DNA of 64,000 nucleotides from Clostridium grantii DSM 8605 (GCF_900129965.1 NZ_FQXM01000017.1:1-64000); one strand, 5' to 3'. Positions 18,597-28,405 are shown, numbered from the stretch's first letter. A program made the numbers and translations. The notes: generated by a model from the letters alone, not told the origin.

Positions 18597-20099
18597 TTAG
18601 GCCAATTTTACTTGAAATGTCCATACTAGATTACAAGGTTTTTCATCAGGTAAATTAATATGTAACCCTTGGGTATCTTGTTTCCATTGGATTTGGCCGT
18701 TATAACCAAGTAATGATACATCCATAATTGTTTCTTTAAGAAGGTTAGTTTTTAAAGATTTTACAATGATTTTTTTGTTGGATGGCCAATCAAAACTAAA
18801 TATATTAAGAGTATCTTCTTTAGCTGTAAATCTAAATTCAGATGAAGAAATGCCAAAGCTACTTTCGTTATGACAAGATGTTTTTTCTACAGTTTTTTCA
18901 ACACCTTCACCATAAATCTTCCAAGGATGTGTTTCATAAATAGCTTCACCATTTACTGCCATCCATTCTGAAATAGATTCAAGTATTTCTTCACATTCAG
19001 CATCCAAAGTTCCATCTGGAAGCAAGGGTATATTAAGCAATAAATTGCCGTTTTTACTTACTGTATCTACAAGAAATTCAATAACTGTTAAAGCACTTTT
19101 ATATTTAAAACCATCTTGATAAAACCAGTTGCCTATGCATGTATCAAGTTGCCAAGGTTCATCTAGTATGTCTTTTGCTACCCCGCGCTCTACATCGAAA
19201 ACTCCAATTCCTTTTACATACTCACCAAGTTTTTCAAGTTTTTTGATATTGAATACTCCATCTAGAAATCCATTGTTCTGGATCAAATTATTATTGTAGA
19301 AGTACGCCATTAAATTTTTACCAACATCACCAAAAGGAACTCCACCATCAATATACATTAAATCCGGTTTATGTTTATCAAGTAAATCTTTCATTCTAAA
19401 AAACCATTCTTTTATGAATTCTTTTGATGTATCATCAGTTGTAAACCAATCTGTCTCAATATCTTTTTCAACTAATGTTGAAAAATATAAATCTGAATTA
19501 TCAGGGTTTGTACCATCATAAGGAATATTTTTTAATTCACCATGTTTATCACAACTTTTACTTGGTCCAAACCAGTGATGATAATTTGATAAATGCTCAG
19601 TTACACCAAATTTAAGATTATTTTCTCTAGCAGCTTTTTCCCACATTCCTACGATATTTTTCCTTGGCCCCATTTCAATAGAATTCCAACGTTGATAAGT
19701 AGAATCCCAACAATCAAAATTATCAACATGAACAGCTAAAGATACAAAATATTTAGCACCAGCTTTTTTATACTTTTTCACCAAATAATCTGGGTCAAAG
19801 TTTTCTGCTTTCCATAGAGGAATGATATCTTTATATCCATGTTGCGATGGGTGACCATAATTTTCAAGGTGATGGTTATATTGTTTATTTCCCTGTAAGT
19901 ACATATTCCTTGCATACCAATCTCCTTGACGGGGAACTGACTGGGGTCCCCAATGTGCCCAAATACCAAACTTTGCATCGCTAAACCATTTAGGGCATTT
20001 GTATTGTTTTAATGATTCATAAGTTCCTTCAAAAGGACCCTCTCCAATAGTAAAATCTTTGCTCAGCAATTCAGCTCTTATTTGTTTAAAATCTTTCAT
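18597..20099 (-). CDS. alpha-L-fucosidase family glycoside hydrolase (GH29)
   Basis: 500 residues without a signal peptide, so probably cytoplasmic. GH29 blocks are visible: KFGIWAHWGPQSVP near the N-terminus, NMYLQG, KYFVSLAVHVDNFDCW, and LMYIDGG near residue 250, whose Asp is the family nucleophile. The last ~110 residues form a beta-rich accessory domain. Its gene lies 12 bp downstream of the URO-D-like gene, and both diverge from a sugar-kinase operon. It should release L-fucose (or a related 6-deoxy sugar) from imported oligosaccharides. Confidence 0.85.
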   Translation of the reverse strand: MKDFKQIRAELLSKDFTIGEGPFEGTYESLKQYKCPKWFSDAKFGIWAHWGPQSVPRQGDWYARNMYLQGNKQYNHHLENYGHPSQHGYKDIIPLWKAENFDPDYLVKKYKKAGAKYFVSLAVHVDNFDCWDSTYQRWNSIEMGPRKNIVGMWEKAARENNLKFGVTEHLSNYHHWFGPSKSCDKHGELKNIPYDGTNPDNSDLYFSTLVEKDIETDWFTTDDTSKEFIKEWFFRMKDLLDKHKPDLMYIDGGVPFGDVGKNLMAYFYNNNLIQNNGFLDGVFNIKKLEKLGEYVKGIGVFDVERGVAKDILDEPWQLDTCIGNWFYQDGFKYKSALTVIEFLVDTVSKNGNLLLNIPLLPDGTLDAECEEILESISEWMAVNGEAIYETHPWKIYGEGVEKTVEKTSCHNESSFGISSSEFRFTAKEDTLNIFSFDWPSNKKIIVKSLKTNLLKETIMDVSLLGYNGQIQWKQDTQGLHINLPDEKPCNLVWTFQVKLA

Positions 20100-20111
20100 G
20101 ATAAAACCTCC

Positions 20112-21155
20112 TTATATGTTTTTCACAGCTTTAAATAAAGCTTCAATATTTTGTGGTTTTGTATCTTCTAATATAGCTTCATGACTTGGAGAAAGAATTA
20201 ATCCAGTAGGGAAAATATTTTTTAATTCATTAACTGTAGTTCTTACTTCTTCTGGAGAACCTATTACCATTAGTTCTTGAGCATCTACCCCACCACAGAA
20301 GGCTACTTTATCTCCAAAATTTTCTTTTAATCTTTGGGGTTCCATCCCGGTAGCTTTAGCTTGTATTGGATGAATTATATCTACGCCGGCTTCTATTAAA
20401 TCAGGAATAATATCGAATATAGAACCACAGGAATGATAAATAACCTTTAGTCCATAACTTTTAGCTTGATCTATAAGTTTTTTTGTTCCAGGTAAAATAA
20501 ACTCTTTTACCAAGCTTGGAGAAAGCATAAGGCCTGTCTGGCTTCCCATATCATTTCCAATAAGTACCCCATGAAGTTTTCCTTTTGTAGCCTGATAAAA
20601 TCGTTCATTTGCTTTTAAATAAAAATCGATAATTTTATCGTCAATAGCTTTATACATTTCAGGTTCAAGCATCATTTTAATTAACGCTGTTTCCATACCA
20701 AAAGCTGCACAGGTTTCTTGATAATGAGATGACCATAAAATACCAATAATTGCTTTATCATCAGGTACATTTTCAACTACTTTTTTACATTCCTCAATAG
20801 AAATATATTGTAAAGGGTCTGGCCAATTAAAATCATCAACTTTTGAAGGGTCACTGTAATCTTCGAAAAATCCAGCTGCGGTTAATGTTCGCTCATCTGG
20901 ATTGCCTTTATCACTTTTACCAAAATGGAAGGCATCATAAATTGCATCGCTTATAGGCGAATGATAAGGTAGTTCTACTGGATAAATGTCATCATCAATT
21001 TTATTTTTCATATCATCTAAAGTAGCAACTTCAAAATATTCAAATAATCCTTTTAGTGCTTTTTTATCAGGTAAACCAAGCCAAGAAGCTGGTCTATCTA
21101 CAGCTTTTCTTTCAATGGTTGCATAAAATCTTTCAACACTATTCATGATTTTCAC
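20112..21155 (-). CDS. uroporphyrinogen decarboxylase family protein (URO-D/MtaA-like)
   Basis: 347 residues with the URO-D-fold methyltransferase layout: ERFYATIERKAVDRP at the N-terminus, an internal YHSCGS motif in which His and Cys are zinc ligands in MtaA/CmuA relatives, and a GGVDAQ block. The position equivalent to the third MtaA ligand near the C-terminus reads SPSH rather than Cys, so corrinoid methyl transfer is doubtful. Homologues often sit in sugar catabolic operons with unknown function. No heme-synthesis gene is nearby, so a true HemE role is unlikely. Confidence 0.75.
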   Translation of the reverse strand: MKIMNSVERFYATIERKAVDRPASWLGLPDKKALKGLFEYFEVATLDDMKNKIDDDIYPVELPYHSPISDAIYDAFHFGKSDKGNPDERTLTAAGFFEDYSDPSKVDDFNWPDPLQYISIEECKKVVENVPDDKAIIGILWSSHYQETCAAFGMETALIKMMLEPEMYKAIDDKIIDFYLKANERFYQATKGKLHGVLIGNDMGSQTGLMLSPSLVKEFILPGTKKLIDQAKSYGLKVIYHSCGSIFDIIPDLIEAGVDIIHPIQAKATGMEPQRLKENFGDKVAFCGGVDAQELMVIGSPEEVRTTVNELKNIFPTGLILSPSHEAILEDTKPQNIEALFKAVKNI

Positions 21156-21227
21156 TCCTAATTATAAAATATATTTTTGATTTCTATATTAAAATTTTAA
21201 ATGAAAAGGTTTTATAATTGAATAGAC

Positions 21228-21256
21228 AAAATGTCCATTAAAATGGACATTTTTAA
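21228..21256. terminator. hairpin after the PocR-AraC gene
   Basis: AAAATGTCCAT pairs with ATGGACATTTT with a 4-nt loop. It lies just past the stop of the minus-strand regulator gene and before the URO-D/fucosidase operon; the T-run is TTTTG on the minus strand and ATTTTTAATAA on the plus strand. Confidence 0.55.
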
Positions 21257-21280
21257 TAATTTGCATTATTAGGAGATTGA

Positions 21281-22141
21281 TTAATCAATGTTATTTTTGG
21301 GAGGAAGTACAGTACCATCTCTATATGATTTGGGAGTAACACTTGTTTCTTTTTTGAACATTTTTGTAAAATAATTATAATCATATATTCCTACCATTTC
21401 AGCAATTTGAAAAATTGGTAATGTGGTATCCATAAGATATTTTTTTGCACGCTGTATACGTATTTGATTTATATGTTTTGAGATACCCATGCCATAACTT
21501 TTATTTGAAAGTTTATATAGGTTTGTTTTTCTAATATCAAATTTCTCACAAATTAATTGAACAGAAAGTTCTTCTTCAAGGTTTTCACCAATAAATGTAT
21601 CTATTTTCTGGGCTAGTGAATCTTCCTTTAAAATCAATTTATGACTTGTATAAAGAAAACTAGAACATATTTCCATCATTTTAGCAGCGGATTCTATAGT
21701 ATTTGTAGATACGTTTCGTTTGTTCATAAATGCTTTATGTAAAGTGTCGAGGTTTATGTTGTAATTCTTTAAGGAAGGTATTATTTCATTCCATAAAGCT
21801 GTCTTGGAATGAGTATTCAAGACTTGGCCCATCATAATATATCCAATAATTATATTGTCTGCAAATATGGGAACTATAGCTTCAGTAAGGCCAGCATGAC
21901 ATTGATAAAGATACAGGTTGTGGCTATCTTTACATTTTTGGAATGCTTCATAGTCGCAAAGCGTACATTTTTGGTGTATCGCTGGGTCTTCACGTATGAT
22001 ATGACAATAAGTGGATAATCGACTGGGATAAGATGCAATTTCATGATAATTGTCATCAAATATGGCAACACGCATTTTAGTTAAAGTATAAAAATTTATA
22101 AGTAATTCTTTTAAATCTGTTATATTAAAAAGTAAATTCAT
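21281..22141 (-). CDS. PocR-domain AraC family regulator
   Basis: 286 residues. Residues about 5-165 match the PocR sensory domain, with the Cys-rich CTLCDYEAFQKC and the CHAGLTEAIVPI block; residues about 180-280 are a double helix-turn-helix AraC domain (EMVGIYDYNYFTKMFKKETSVTPKSYR). PocR of Salmonella responds to 1,2-propanediol, and relatives sense small hydroxylated carbon compounds. It sits between the two divergent sugar operons and is their likely activator. Confidence 0.88.
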   Translation of the reverse strand: MNLLFNITDLKELLINFYTLTKMRVAIFDDNYHEIASYPSRLSTYCHIIREDPAIHQKCTLCDYEAFQKCKDSHNLYLYQCHAGLTEAIVPIFADNIIIGYIMMGQVLNTHSKTALWNEIIPSLKNYNINLDTLHKAFMNKRNVSTNTIESAAKMMEICSSFLYTSHKLILKEDSLAQKIDTFIGENLEEELSVQLICEKFDIRKTNLYKLSNKSYGMGISKHINQIRIQRAKKYLMDTTLPIFQIAEMVGIYDYNYFTKMFKKETSVTPKSYRDGTVLPPKNNID

Positions 22142-22161
22142 AAAATTTTTTCTCCTTATCT

Positions 22162-22200
22162 GAACAAAATTACTATTTTAAGAACAAAACTTACTATAAT
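22162..22200 (+). promoter_or_regulatory. AraC-type direct repeats overlapping the kinase-operon promoter
   Basis: GAACAAAATTACT (22162-22174) and GAACAAAACTTACT (22182-22195) are direct repeats starting 20 bp apart, about two helical turns. The second runs into a TATAAT (22195-22200). No good -35 box is present, as expected for an activator-dependent promoter. Confidence 0.6.
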
Positions 22201-22263
22201 TATATAAGAAAATAAGGTATTGTCAATATAGAGATAAAAATCTAAAAGGTAAGGAGTGAGTAG

Positions 22264-23760
22264 ATGTTTATTGCTGGTATTGATATAGGAACTACAGGGT
22301 GTAAATGTACAGTATATAGTAAACAAGGACTTTTTTTAGAAGAATCATATAGAGAATATAATTCGGAAATTACGGAAGAAGGCCATATTTTAAAGCCTTT
22401 AGTTGTATGGAATAGTATTAAAGAGGTTATTAAAGAGACAGTTGAAAAAGTAGGTAAAATTGATATTATTGGAGTTACTTCTTTTGGTGAAGCAGCAATA
22501 TTGTTAGATGAAAAAGATAATCCATTAATGGATTCATTACTTTATACTGATCCTAGAGGTAAGTATGAATGCGAAGAATTAGTAAAATTTTTCGGGAAAA
22601 ATTATATGAACAAAATTACAGGTTTAAATCCAGATTCAATGTATACTATTTCAAAAATAATGTGGATTAAAAAACATAGACCTGAATTATTTGAACTATG
22701 TAAACGTATTTGTTTATTTGAGGATTATATTGTATATATGCTCACTGGAATATGTCAAATTGATTATTCTCTAGCTACTCGAACCATGGCTTTTGATATT
22801 AATGGATTGCAATGGGACGATAAAATTTTAGAATTTGCTAAAGTTAAAAAGGAATTATTCTCAAAAGTTGTTCCTATAGGAACGAAAGCAGGTAATGTTA
22901 AATTGTCTTTAGCAAATGAGTTAGGTTTAGGTAGGGCTACTATGGTAGTATCAGGCTGTCATGATCAAATTGCAGCAGCTATTGGTACCGGGGTTTATAA
23001 AGAAGGCATGGCTGTTGATGGGACAGGAACAGTGGAATGTATCACTAATGTTTTTAATGGTAACAATTTCAATGTGAATAAAGAAATGCTTTATAAAGGC
23101 AGCTATGCTATTGTTCCATTTTTAAATGATATGAGTATCGCTTATGCTTTTTCGTTTACAGGAGGAGCTTTATTAAAATGGTATCGCGATAAGCTTGTCA
23201 ATATGGAAAAAGAGATTATAAATAATAGTGGAAAAAGCAGCTATGATTATTTTAATGAAAAGGTAGATATGACCAAACCATCTGGATTATTGGTTTTACC
23301 ATATTTTGCAGGTGCAGGAACACCTAATATGGATGGAACAGCAAAAGGTGGAATAATAGGACTTACATTAGATACTTCTAGTAGTGATATTTATAAAGCT
23401 TTGATGGAGGGTGTCACATATGAGATGCGTTTAAATATAGAAAAACTTTCAGAAGCTGGAATTGAAATCGATAGTATACGTGCTACAGGGGGAGGTGCTT
23501 CTTCTGAAATATGGCTTCAAATAAAGGCAGATATATTAAAAAAACCGGTTATATCTCTTGGTGCGGCTCAATCAGGGACACTTGGATCTATTATGTTGGC
23601 TGGGTTAGCTTGTGGTATTTATACTTCTATGGAAGAGGCAGAAAAAGTATTTGTTAAACTCAAGAAAACTTACGTTCCTAATGAATGTATGAGTAAAAAA
23701 TATGATGAAATATATGAAAAGTATACGAAGGCATATGATTTGATAAAAAATATTATGTAA
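22264..23760 (+). CDS. FGGY-family carbohydrate kinase
   Basis: 498 residues with the xylulokinase/gluconokinase-type layout: N-terminal phosphate loop GIDIGTTGCKC, a conserved GCHDQIAAAIGTG block with the candidate catalytic Asp, and the C-terminal ATP site ATGGGASSEIWLQIKADIL. It should phosphorylate a ketose produced by the isomerase encoded 29 bp downstream. The exact sugar cannot be read from sequence; L-fuculose is a reasonable candidate given the nearby fucosidase. Confidence 0.88.
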   Translation: MFIAGIDIGTTGCKCTVYSKQGLFLEESYREYNSEITEEGHILKPLVVWNSIKEVIKETVEKVGKIDIIGVTSFGEAAILLDEKDNPLMDSLLYTDPRGKYECEELVKFFGKNYMNKITGLNPDSMYTISKIMWIKKHRPELFELCKRICLFEDYIVYMLTGICQIDYSLATRTMAFDINGLQWDDKILEFAKVKKELFSKVVPIGTKAGNVKLSLANELGLGRATMVVSGCHDQIAAAIGTGVYKEGMAVDGTGTVECITNVFNGNNFNVNKEMLYKGSYAIVPFLNDMSIAYAFSFTGGALLKWYRDKLVNMEKEIINNSGKSSYDYFNEKVDMTKPSGLLVLPYFAGAGTPNMDGTAKGGIIGLTLDTSSSDIYKALMEGVTYEMRLNIEKLSEAGIEIDSIRATGGGASSEIWLQIKADILKKPVISLGAAQSGTLGSIMLAGLACGIYTSMEEAEKVFVKLKKTYVPNECMSKKYDEIYEKYTKAYDLIKNIM

Positions 23761-23789
23761 AGCAATTTAAAATATAGGAGGAAAATATT

Positions 23790-25193
23790 ATGAAAAAGAC
23801 AACATTTGCATTATTCTTTGGAAACAGAGGTTTTATGCCGGAAGAATTGATTCTTGAGGCTAGAAAAGATGTAGTTCAGGCAGTAGAAAATGCTGGATTT
23901 GATTATATTATGATGGATGAAAAATCAACTCGCTTTGGTGCAGTTGAAACTAGAGATGAAGGAAGAATTTATGCGAAATGGCTAGACCAGCACAGGGGAG
24001 AATATGATGGAGTTATACTATCAATGCCAATATTTATTGATGAAAATGGTGCTATTACAGCTTTAGAAGAAGCTGGAGTTCCTATATTAATGCAAGCTTA
24101 TCCTGATGAAATTGGTAAGATGGGATTCACTACTAGAAGAGATGCATATTGTGGTAAATTCAGTGTAACTGATGTTTTTGAACAGTATAGAGTTCCATAT
24201 ACACTTTTTGGACCACATGTAGTTCATCCTCTATCAGAAGTTTTTAATGAAAATTTAAAGGATTTTGCTGGGGTTTGTCGAGTTGTTAGTGGAATGAAAA
24301 AATTTAATGTGGGTTGTATAGGGGCTAGAACTACTGCTTTTAAAACAGTTAGATATGATGAAGTAACGGTGCAACGTTATGGCATTAATATAGAATCTTT
24401 TGATTTATCAGAATTGATTAGCAAGGTTCAGAAAAAAGAAGATACAGAAGAAGCGGTATTAGCAAAGATAGATAGATTAAATCAATATTCTAATTTTTCT
24501 TGTGTACCAAAACACAATATGAACAACTTAGCTAAGGTAGCTGTTGTTATTGATGAATATATAGAAGAGTATAAATTAGATGCTATCACTCTTAGATGTT
24601 GGATGGAAATGCAAAATGTGTTACATGTAAGTCCTTGTGTTATTTTAGGTGAGTTAAACGATAGAGGAATTGCTGCATCTTGTGAAATGGATTTATGTTC
24701 AGCTATTACTATGAGAGCAATGTATTTAGCTTCAAGAGAGGCAACTACTTGCTTGGATTGGAACAATAATTATGGGAATGAAAAAGACAAGGTTATTTTA
24801 TTTCATTGTGGACCAGTACCTACATCATTAATGACAAATAAAGGGAATATTACGGATCATAAAATGATAGCTAAGTTTGAACCAGGCATAGCTTGGGGAA
24901 CGAATGAAGGCAGAATAAAGTCTTTTCCAATGACTTTTTCTAATTGTAAGACAGAAGATGGGAAATTATACATTTACGTAAGTGAAGGTGAATTTACGGA
25001 AGATGAGATAGAAAATGGATTCTTTGGATGTGGAGGGGTAGCTCACATTGAAAATCTAGAGAATAAGTTGAGGAAACTTGCAAGAAATGGATTTAAGCAC
25101 CATACAACTGTAGGAGTAGGTAAGATGAAAAAAGTTTTAGACGAGGCATTCCGTTACTATCTAAAATATGAAGTAGTTGATATAGACAATTAA
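23790..25193 (+). CDS. L-fucose/L-arabinose isomerase family protein
   Basis: 467 residues starting behind AGGAGG. It belongs to the short isomerase family (COG2407), with a Rossmann-like N-terminal half (ALFFGNRGF, GVILSMPIF) and a C-terminal half holding candidate metal ligands (CWMEMQN, CEMDLCSAITMRA, FHCGPVP). The family interconverts aldoses and ketoses. It is shorter than E. coli FucI (about 590 residues), so the substrate stays open. Operon: kinase, isomerase, epimerase-like, aldolase. Confidence 0.82.
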   Translation: MKKTTFALFFGNRGFMPEELILEARKDVVQAVENAGFDYIMMDEKSTRFGAVETRDEGRIYAKWLDQHRGEYDGVILSMPIFIDENGAITALEEAGVPILMQAYPDEIGKMGFTTRRDAYCGKFSVTDVFEQYRVPYTLFGPHVVHPLSEVFNENLKDFAGVCRVVSGMKKFNVGCIGARTTAFKTVRYDEVTVQRYGINIESFDLSELISKVQKKEDTEEAVLAKIDRLNQYSNFSCVPKHNMNNLAKVAVVIDEYIEEYKLDAITLRCWMEMQNVLHVSPCVILGELNDRGIAASCEMDLCSAITMRAMYLASREATTCLDWNNNYGNEKDKVILFHCGPVPTSLMTNKGNITDHKMIAKFEPGIAWGTNEGRIKSFPMTFSNCKTEDGKLYIYVSEGEFTEDEIENGFFGCGGVAHIENLENKLRKLARNGFKHHTTVGVGKMKKVLDEAFRYYLKYEVVDIDN

Positions 25194-25221
25194 CCATATA
25201 TAAATAGTTTGGAGGAAACAC

Positions 25222-26202
25222 ATGAAAAATAATCCGTATATTGGACACAGTTTGCAATTGAGTGGTGTAGAAGAACACCGTTTGATTGGAGGAAAAGGCG
25301 ATGGAATGAGACTTTTTGAGGTGAGGAATGGCTTGGGGTTAGCATTTACAGTTTCATTAGATAGATGTGCAGATATTTCAAGGTTGAGTTTTAAAGGAGA
25401 TAATTATGGATATTTCTCTCAAGCAGGATATGTATCACCAGCTTACTACGATGGAAAAGGTGAAGGATTTTTGAAATCTTTCACTGGAGGATTTTTGACT
25501 ACATGTGGTTTGTCAGCAGTTGGAGTTCCTTGTGTTGATGAAGGAGAAGAATTACCATTACATGGGAGTATTGGTAATACACCAGCTGAACATGCTTATT
25601 GGACAGAAGATGATAAGAAAATAACCATAAATGCGGTTATAAATCAATCAATGATGTTTTCGGATAAATTAATCCTTCATAGAAAGATTATATGTTCTAA
25701 GATTAAAAATGAAATTGTAATAGAAGATACAATAGAAAATGTAGGAGATAAAAAAGTTCCATGCATGATTTTATATCATATGAATATAGGTTATCCTTTA
25801 TTGAGTGAAAAAGCTAAGTTAGAAATTCCTTCTATAGAGGTAAAGCCAAGAAATGATCATGCTGCAAAAGATATAGGTAATTGGAATCAGATGTTAAAAC
25901 CTCAAGTGGGATTTGAAGAACAATGTTATTACCATTTATTTAATAAAACAGGTATGGCCACCATTTACAATTCTGATATTAAAAAAGGTTTAAAAATGAC
26001 ATTTGATGCTAATAACTTAGATTACTTTGTTCAATGGAAAATGATGGCGGTAAAAGACTATGTATTAGGTTTGGAGCCAGGTAATTGTCATGCAGATGGA
26101 AGAAACATTATGAGAAAAGATGGAACCTTAAAGTATTTAAATGTAAATGAACAAGTTACTTATCAAATAAAATTAGAAATATTGGAGGAAGATATATGTT
26201 AG
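25222..26202 (+). CDS. DUF4432 aldose-1-epimerase-like protein
   Basis: 326 residues of the galactose-mutarotase fold (DUF4432). Visible family features are SLDRCADISRLSF near the N-terminus, FTGGFLTTCGL, LHGSIGNTPA with a candidate catalytic His, and GLEPGNCHADGRN near the C-terminus. It should interconvert sugar anomers so the isomerase gets its preferred form. Its 3' end overlaps the aldolase gene by 7 bp, indicating translational coupling. Confidence 0.83.
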   Translation: MKNNPYIGHSLQLSGVEEHRLIGGKGDGMRLFEVRNGLGLAFTVSLDRCADISRLSFKGDNYGYFSQAGYVSPAYYDGKGEGFLKSFTGGFLTTCGLSAVGVPCVDEGEELPLHGSIGNTPAEHAYWTEDDKKITINAVINQSMMFSDKLILHRKIICSKIKNEIVIEDTIENVGDKKVPCMILYHMNIGYPLLSEKAKLEIPSIEVKPRNDHAAKDIGNWNQMLKPQVGFEEQCYYHLFNKTGMATIYNSDIKKGLKMTFDANNLDYFVQWKMMAVKDYVLGLEPGNCHADGRNIMRKDGTLKYLNVNEQVTYQIKLEILEEDIC

Positions 26203-27041
26203 TTACAATGAAAGAAATATTAAAAATTGCAGAAGAAAGAAATATTGCAGTAGGGGCATTTAATACTCCTAATTTAGAATGTATAATGGCAGTTATCAAT
26301 GCGGCTGAAAAGGGTAACTATCCAGTTATGATTACGCATGCAGAAGTTCATGAAGATGTTATGCCTTTGAGTGTTATAGGACCAATTATGATAGGAATGG
26401 CAAAAAATGCAAAGGTAGAAGTATGTGTACATTTAGACCATGGGGATACTTTGCCTTATATTGAGCGAGCTTTAAAGTTAGGATTTACATCTATTATGTA
26501 TGATGGGTCATTATTATCTTATGAGGAAAATGTAAATAATACAAAAAAAGCAGTAGCTTTAGCAAAAAAATATGGAGCAAGTATAGAAGCTGAAATAGGG
26601 ATTCTGGGTGGTAGGGAATCAGGAAGCAAACCAAGTGAATTGACAATTGAAGAAATGTATACAGATCCTTATGTAGCTAAGAAATTTGTAGAAGATACTG
26701 GAATTGATGCATTAGCTGCCTCTTTTGGAACAGCTCATGGATTTTATAAAACAAAACCTAAATTAGATTTTGAAAGAATAAAAAAGATAAAAGAATTGGT
26801 GGATATTCCATTGGTAATGCATGGTGGTTCTGGTGTTAGCCCAGAAGATTATAGAACGGGGATAAGTATAGGAATACGTAAAATTAATTATTATTCGTAT
26901 ATGTCTAGAGTTGGAGTAGAAGCTATTAGATCCAAATTGGAAAATGAAGAAGTGCAATTTTTCCCAGATTTAGCTAAAGCTGCAGTAGAAGCAATGGAAG
27001 CTGATGCAGAAAAAGCACTAAAGGTATTTTGCCAAAATTAA
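26196..27041 (+). CDS. class II (Zn-dependent) ketose-phosphate aldolase
   Basis: 281 residues of the FbaA/GatY/KbaY family. Zinc-site motifs are present: HLDHGD near residue 83, AAEIG-type EAEIGILGG, HGFYKTKPKLDF near 180 and VMHGGSG near 208. It should split a ketose phosphate into dihydroxyacetone phosphate and an aldehyde. It is not the FucA/AraD type usually paired with fuculokinase, so the operon departs from the standard fucose pathway. Last gene before a strong terminator. Confidence 0.87.
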   Translation: MLVTMKEILKIAEERNIAVGAFNTPNLECIMAVINAAEKGNYPVMITHAEVHEDVMPLSVIGPIMIGMAKNAKVEVCVHLDHGDTLPYIERALKLGFTSIMYDGSLLSYEENVNNTKKAVALAKKYGASIEAEIGILGGRESGSKPSELTIEEMYTDPYVAKKFVEDTGIDALAASFGTAHGFYKTKPKLDFERIKKIKELVDIPLVMHGGSGVSPEDYRTGISIGIRKINYYSYMSRVGVEAIRSKLENEEVQFFPDLAKAAVEAMEADAEKALKVFCQN

Positions 27042-27102
27042 TAAATAATAAAAAAATGTAAATTTGGACTAAAATTACGGTTAGAATGATTTTAGGTATT
27101 AT

Positions 27103-27131
27103 AAAAACACCACATTAATGTGGTGTTTTTA
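27103..27131. terminator. terminator of the sugar operon
   Basis: AAAAACACCACAT pairs with ATGTGGTGTTTTT almost without loop bases beyond TA, followed by ATAAT. It can act on both strands. Confidence 0.85.
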
Positions 27132-27286
27132 TAATGTTATTTAATTAAAGTATATATGTGGAAATTAAAGTAGTATTTGATGTGCTATAGAAAAGTAGTG
27201 TAAACATATAATTAATAAAAATAGTATAAAAAAAAGATGATTATATGGTAGAATAGTTAATAAAATAACTTTAAGGTGGTGAGAGC

Positions 27287-28405
27287 GTGAATATAATAAC
27301 ACAAATTGATTTGTATATTTATTCTGCTATTATTCTATTAATAATTTATTTTTATATAAAAACAGAAAAGGTGAAAAATGATTTATCAATTATATATTTC
27401 GAATTAATTATCTATGTGTGTTTGTGGATGCTAATATTAGAAGCCATTTCATGGGTATTAGACGGCAATAGTTATATAATTAACTACTGGTTAAATTGGA
27501 TTTTACTCCTGAGCAATCCATTACCATTAGTATCCTGGCTTTTATATTTTGATTATAAAATTCATGAGGACCATAAGAAAATAAAAAAGAATTTTAAAAT
27601 ATATATGATTCCATTCATAATTATTTTTGTATTGTTAATTTATAATAATTACAATCCGATTATTTTCACAATAGATAATAATATGATGTATACACGTTTA
27701 AAAGGAATGTATATATTTCCGATTTCAGAGTATTCTATGTTCATTATTTATTTAATCAATTTAAGAAAGTATAAAAATCACATTGATGGTAGATTAATTA
27801 AAACCTTGCTATTAGTATCTATAGTTCCCAGTATTGCAGCATTAATTCAGATTTTTGTTTATGGAGTAACACTATCATGGGCAACTATGGGATTAATGGT
27901 GTTTATTACATTTATATATGTTGAGCGTGAAACTTTACTAAAAGATCAACTAACAGGATTATCTACAAGAGCACAATTAGAAAATAGATTAGCATTTAAG
28001 TTGAAAAGAAAAATTGCATTTTCTATTATTATGATAGATATGAACGATTTTAAGGTAATAAATGATACTTATGGTCATGATGAAGGGGATATAGCTCTTA
28101 AAACAATAGCATCAATTTTACATCAGTCGGTTAAAAGAGAAGATATGATTTGTAGATATGGTGGAGATGAATTTGTTTTATTAGTGGAGTCAGATAATCT
28201 TAATGCTGGAGAGCTGATTATTGCAAGAATACAAGAGAAAATTAAAACTTATAATAATAAAGAAATAAAATCATATAAATTATCAATTAGTTGTGGAAGT
28301 AAATATGTACATCTGTTTAACAATATAGATAGTTTTTCTATTTTGCGTGATGCAGATAAACAAATGTATAGAAATAAAATGATAAAGAAAAATATGTCCT
28401 ATTAA
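27287..28405 (+). CDS. membrane GGDEF protein (probable diguanylate cyclase)
   Basis: 372 residues from a GTG start behind AAGGTGGTGA. Six or seven membrane helices fill the first ~215 residues; the GGDEF domain follows with an intact RYGGDEF active site. The position five residues upstream is KRED rather than RxxD, so the product-inhibition site looks degraded, unlike the GGDEF protein at 2576-3559. It probably links a membrane or extracellular signal to c-di-GMP. Confidence 0.87.
   Translation: MNIITQIDLYIYSAIILLIIYFYIKTEKVKNDLSIIYFELIIYVCLWMLILEAISWVLDGNSYIINYWLNWILLLSNPLPLVSWLLYFDYKIHEDHKKIKKNFKIYMIPFIIIFVLLIYNNYNPIIFTIDNNMMYTRLKGMYIFPISEYSMFIIYLINLRKYKNHIDGRLIKTLLLVSIVPSIAALIQIFVYGVTLSWATMGLMVFITFIYVERETLLKDQLTGLSTRAQLENRLAFKLKRKIAFSIIMIDMNDFKVINDTYGHDEGDIALKTIASILHQSVKREDMICRYGGDEFVLLVESDNLNAGELIIARIQEKIKTYNNKEIKSYKLSISCGSKYVHLFNNIDSFSILRDADKQMYRNKMIKKNMSY

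Noticed and set aside
20112..21155. Heme-pathway HemE
   Set aside because: The HSCG motif and the sugar-operon setting point to the MtaA-like branch; no heme genes nearby.
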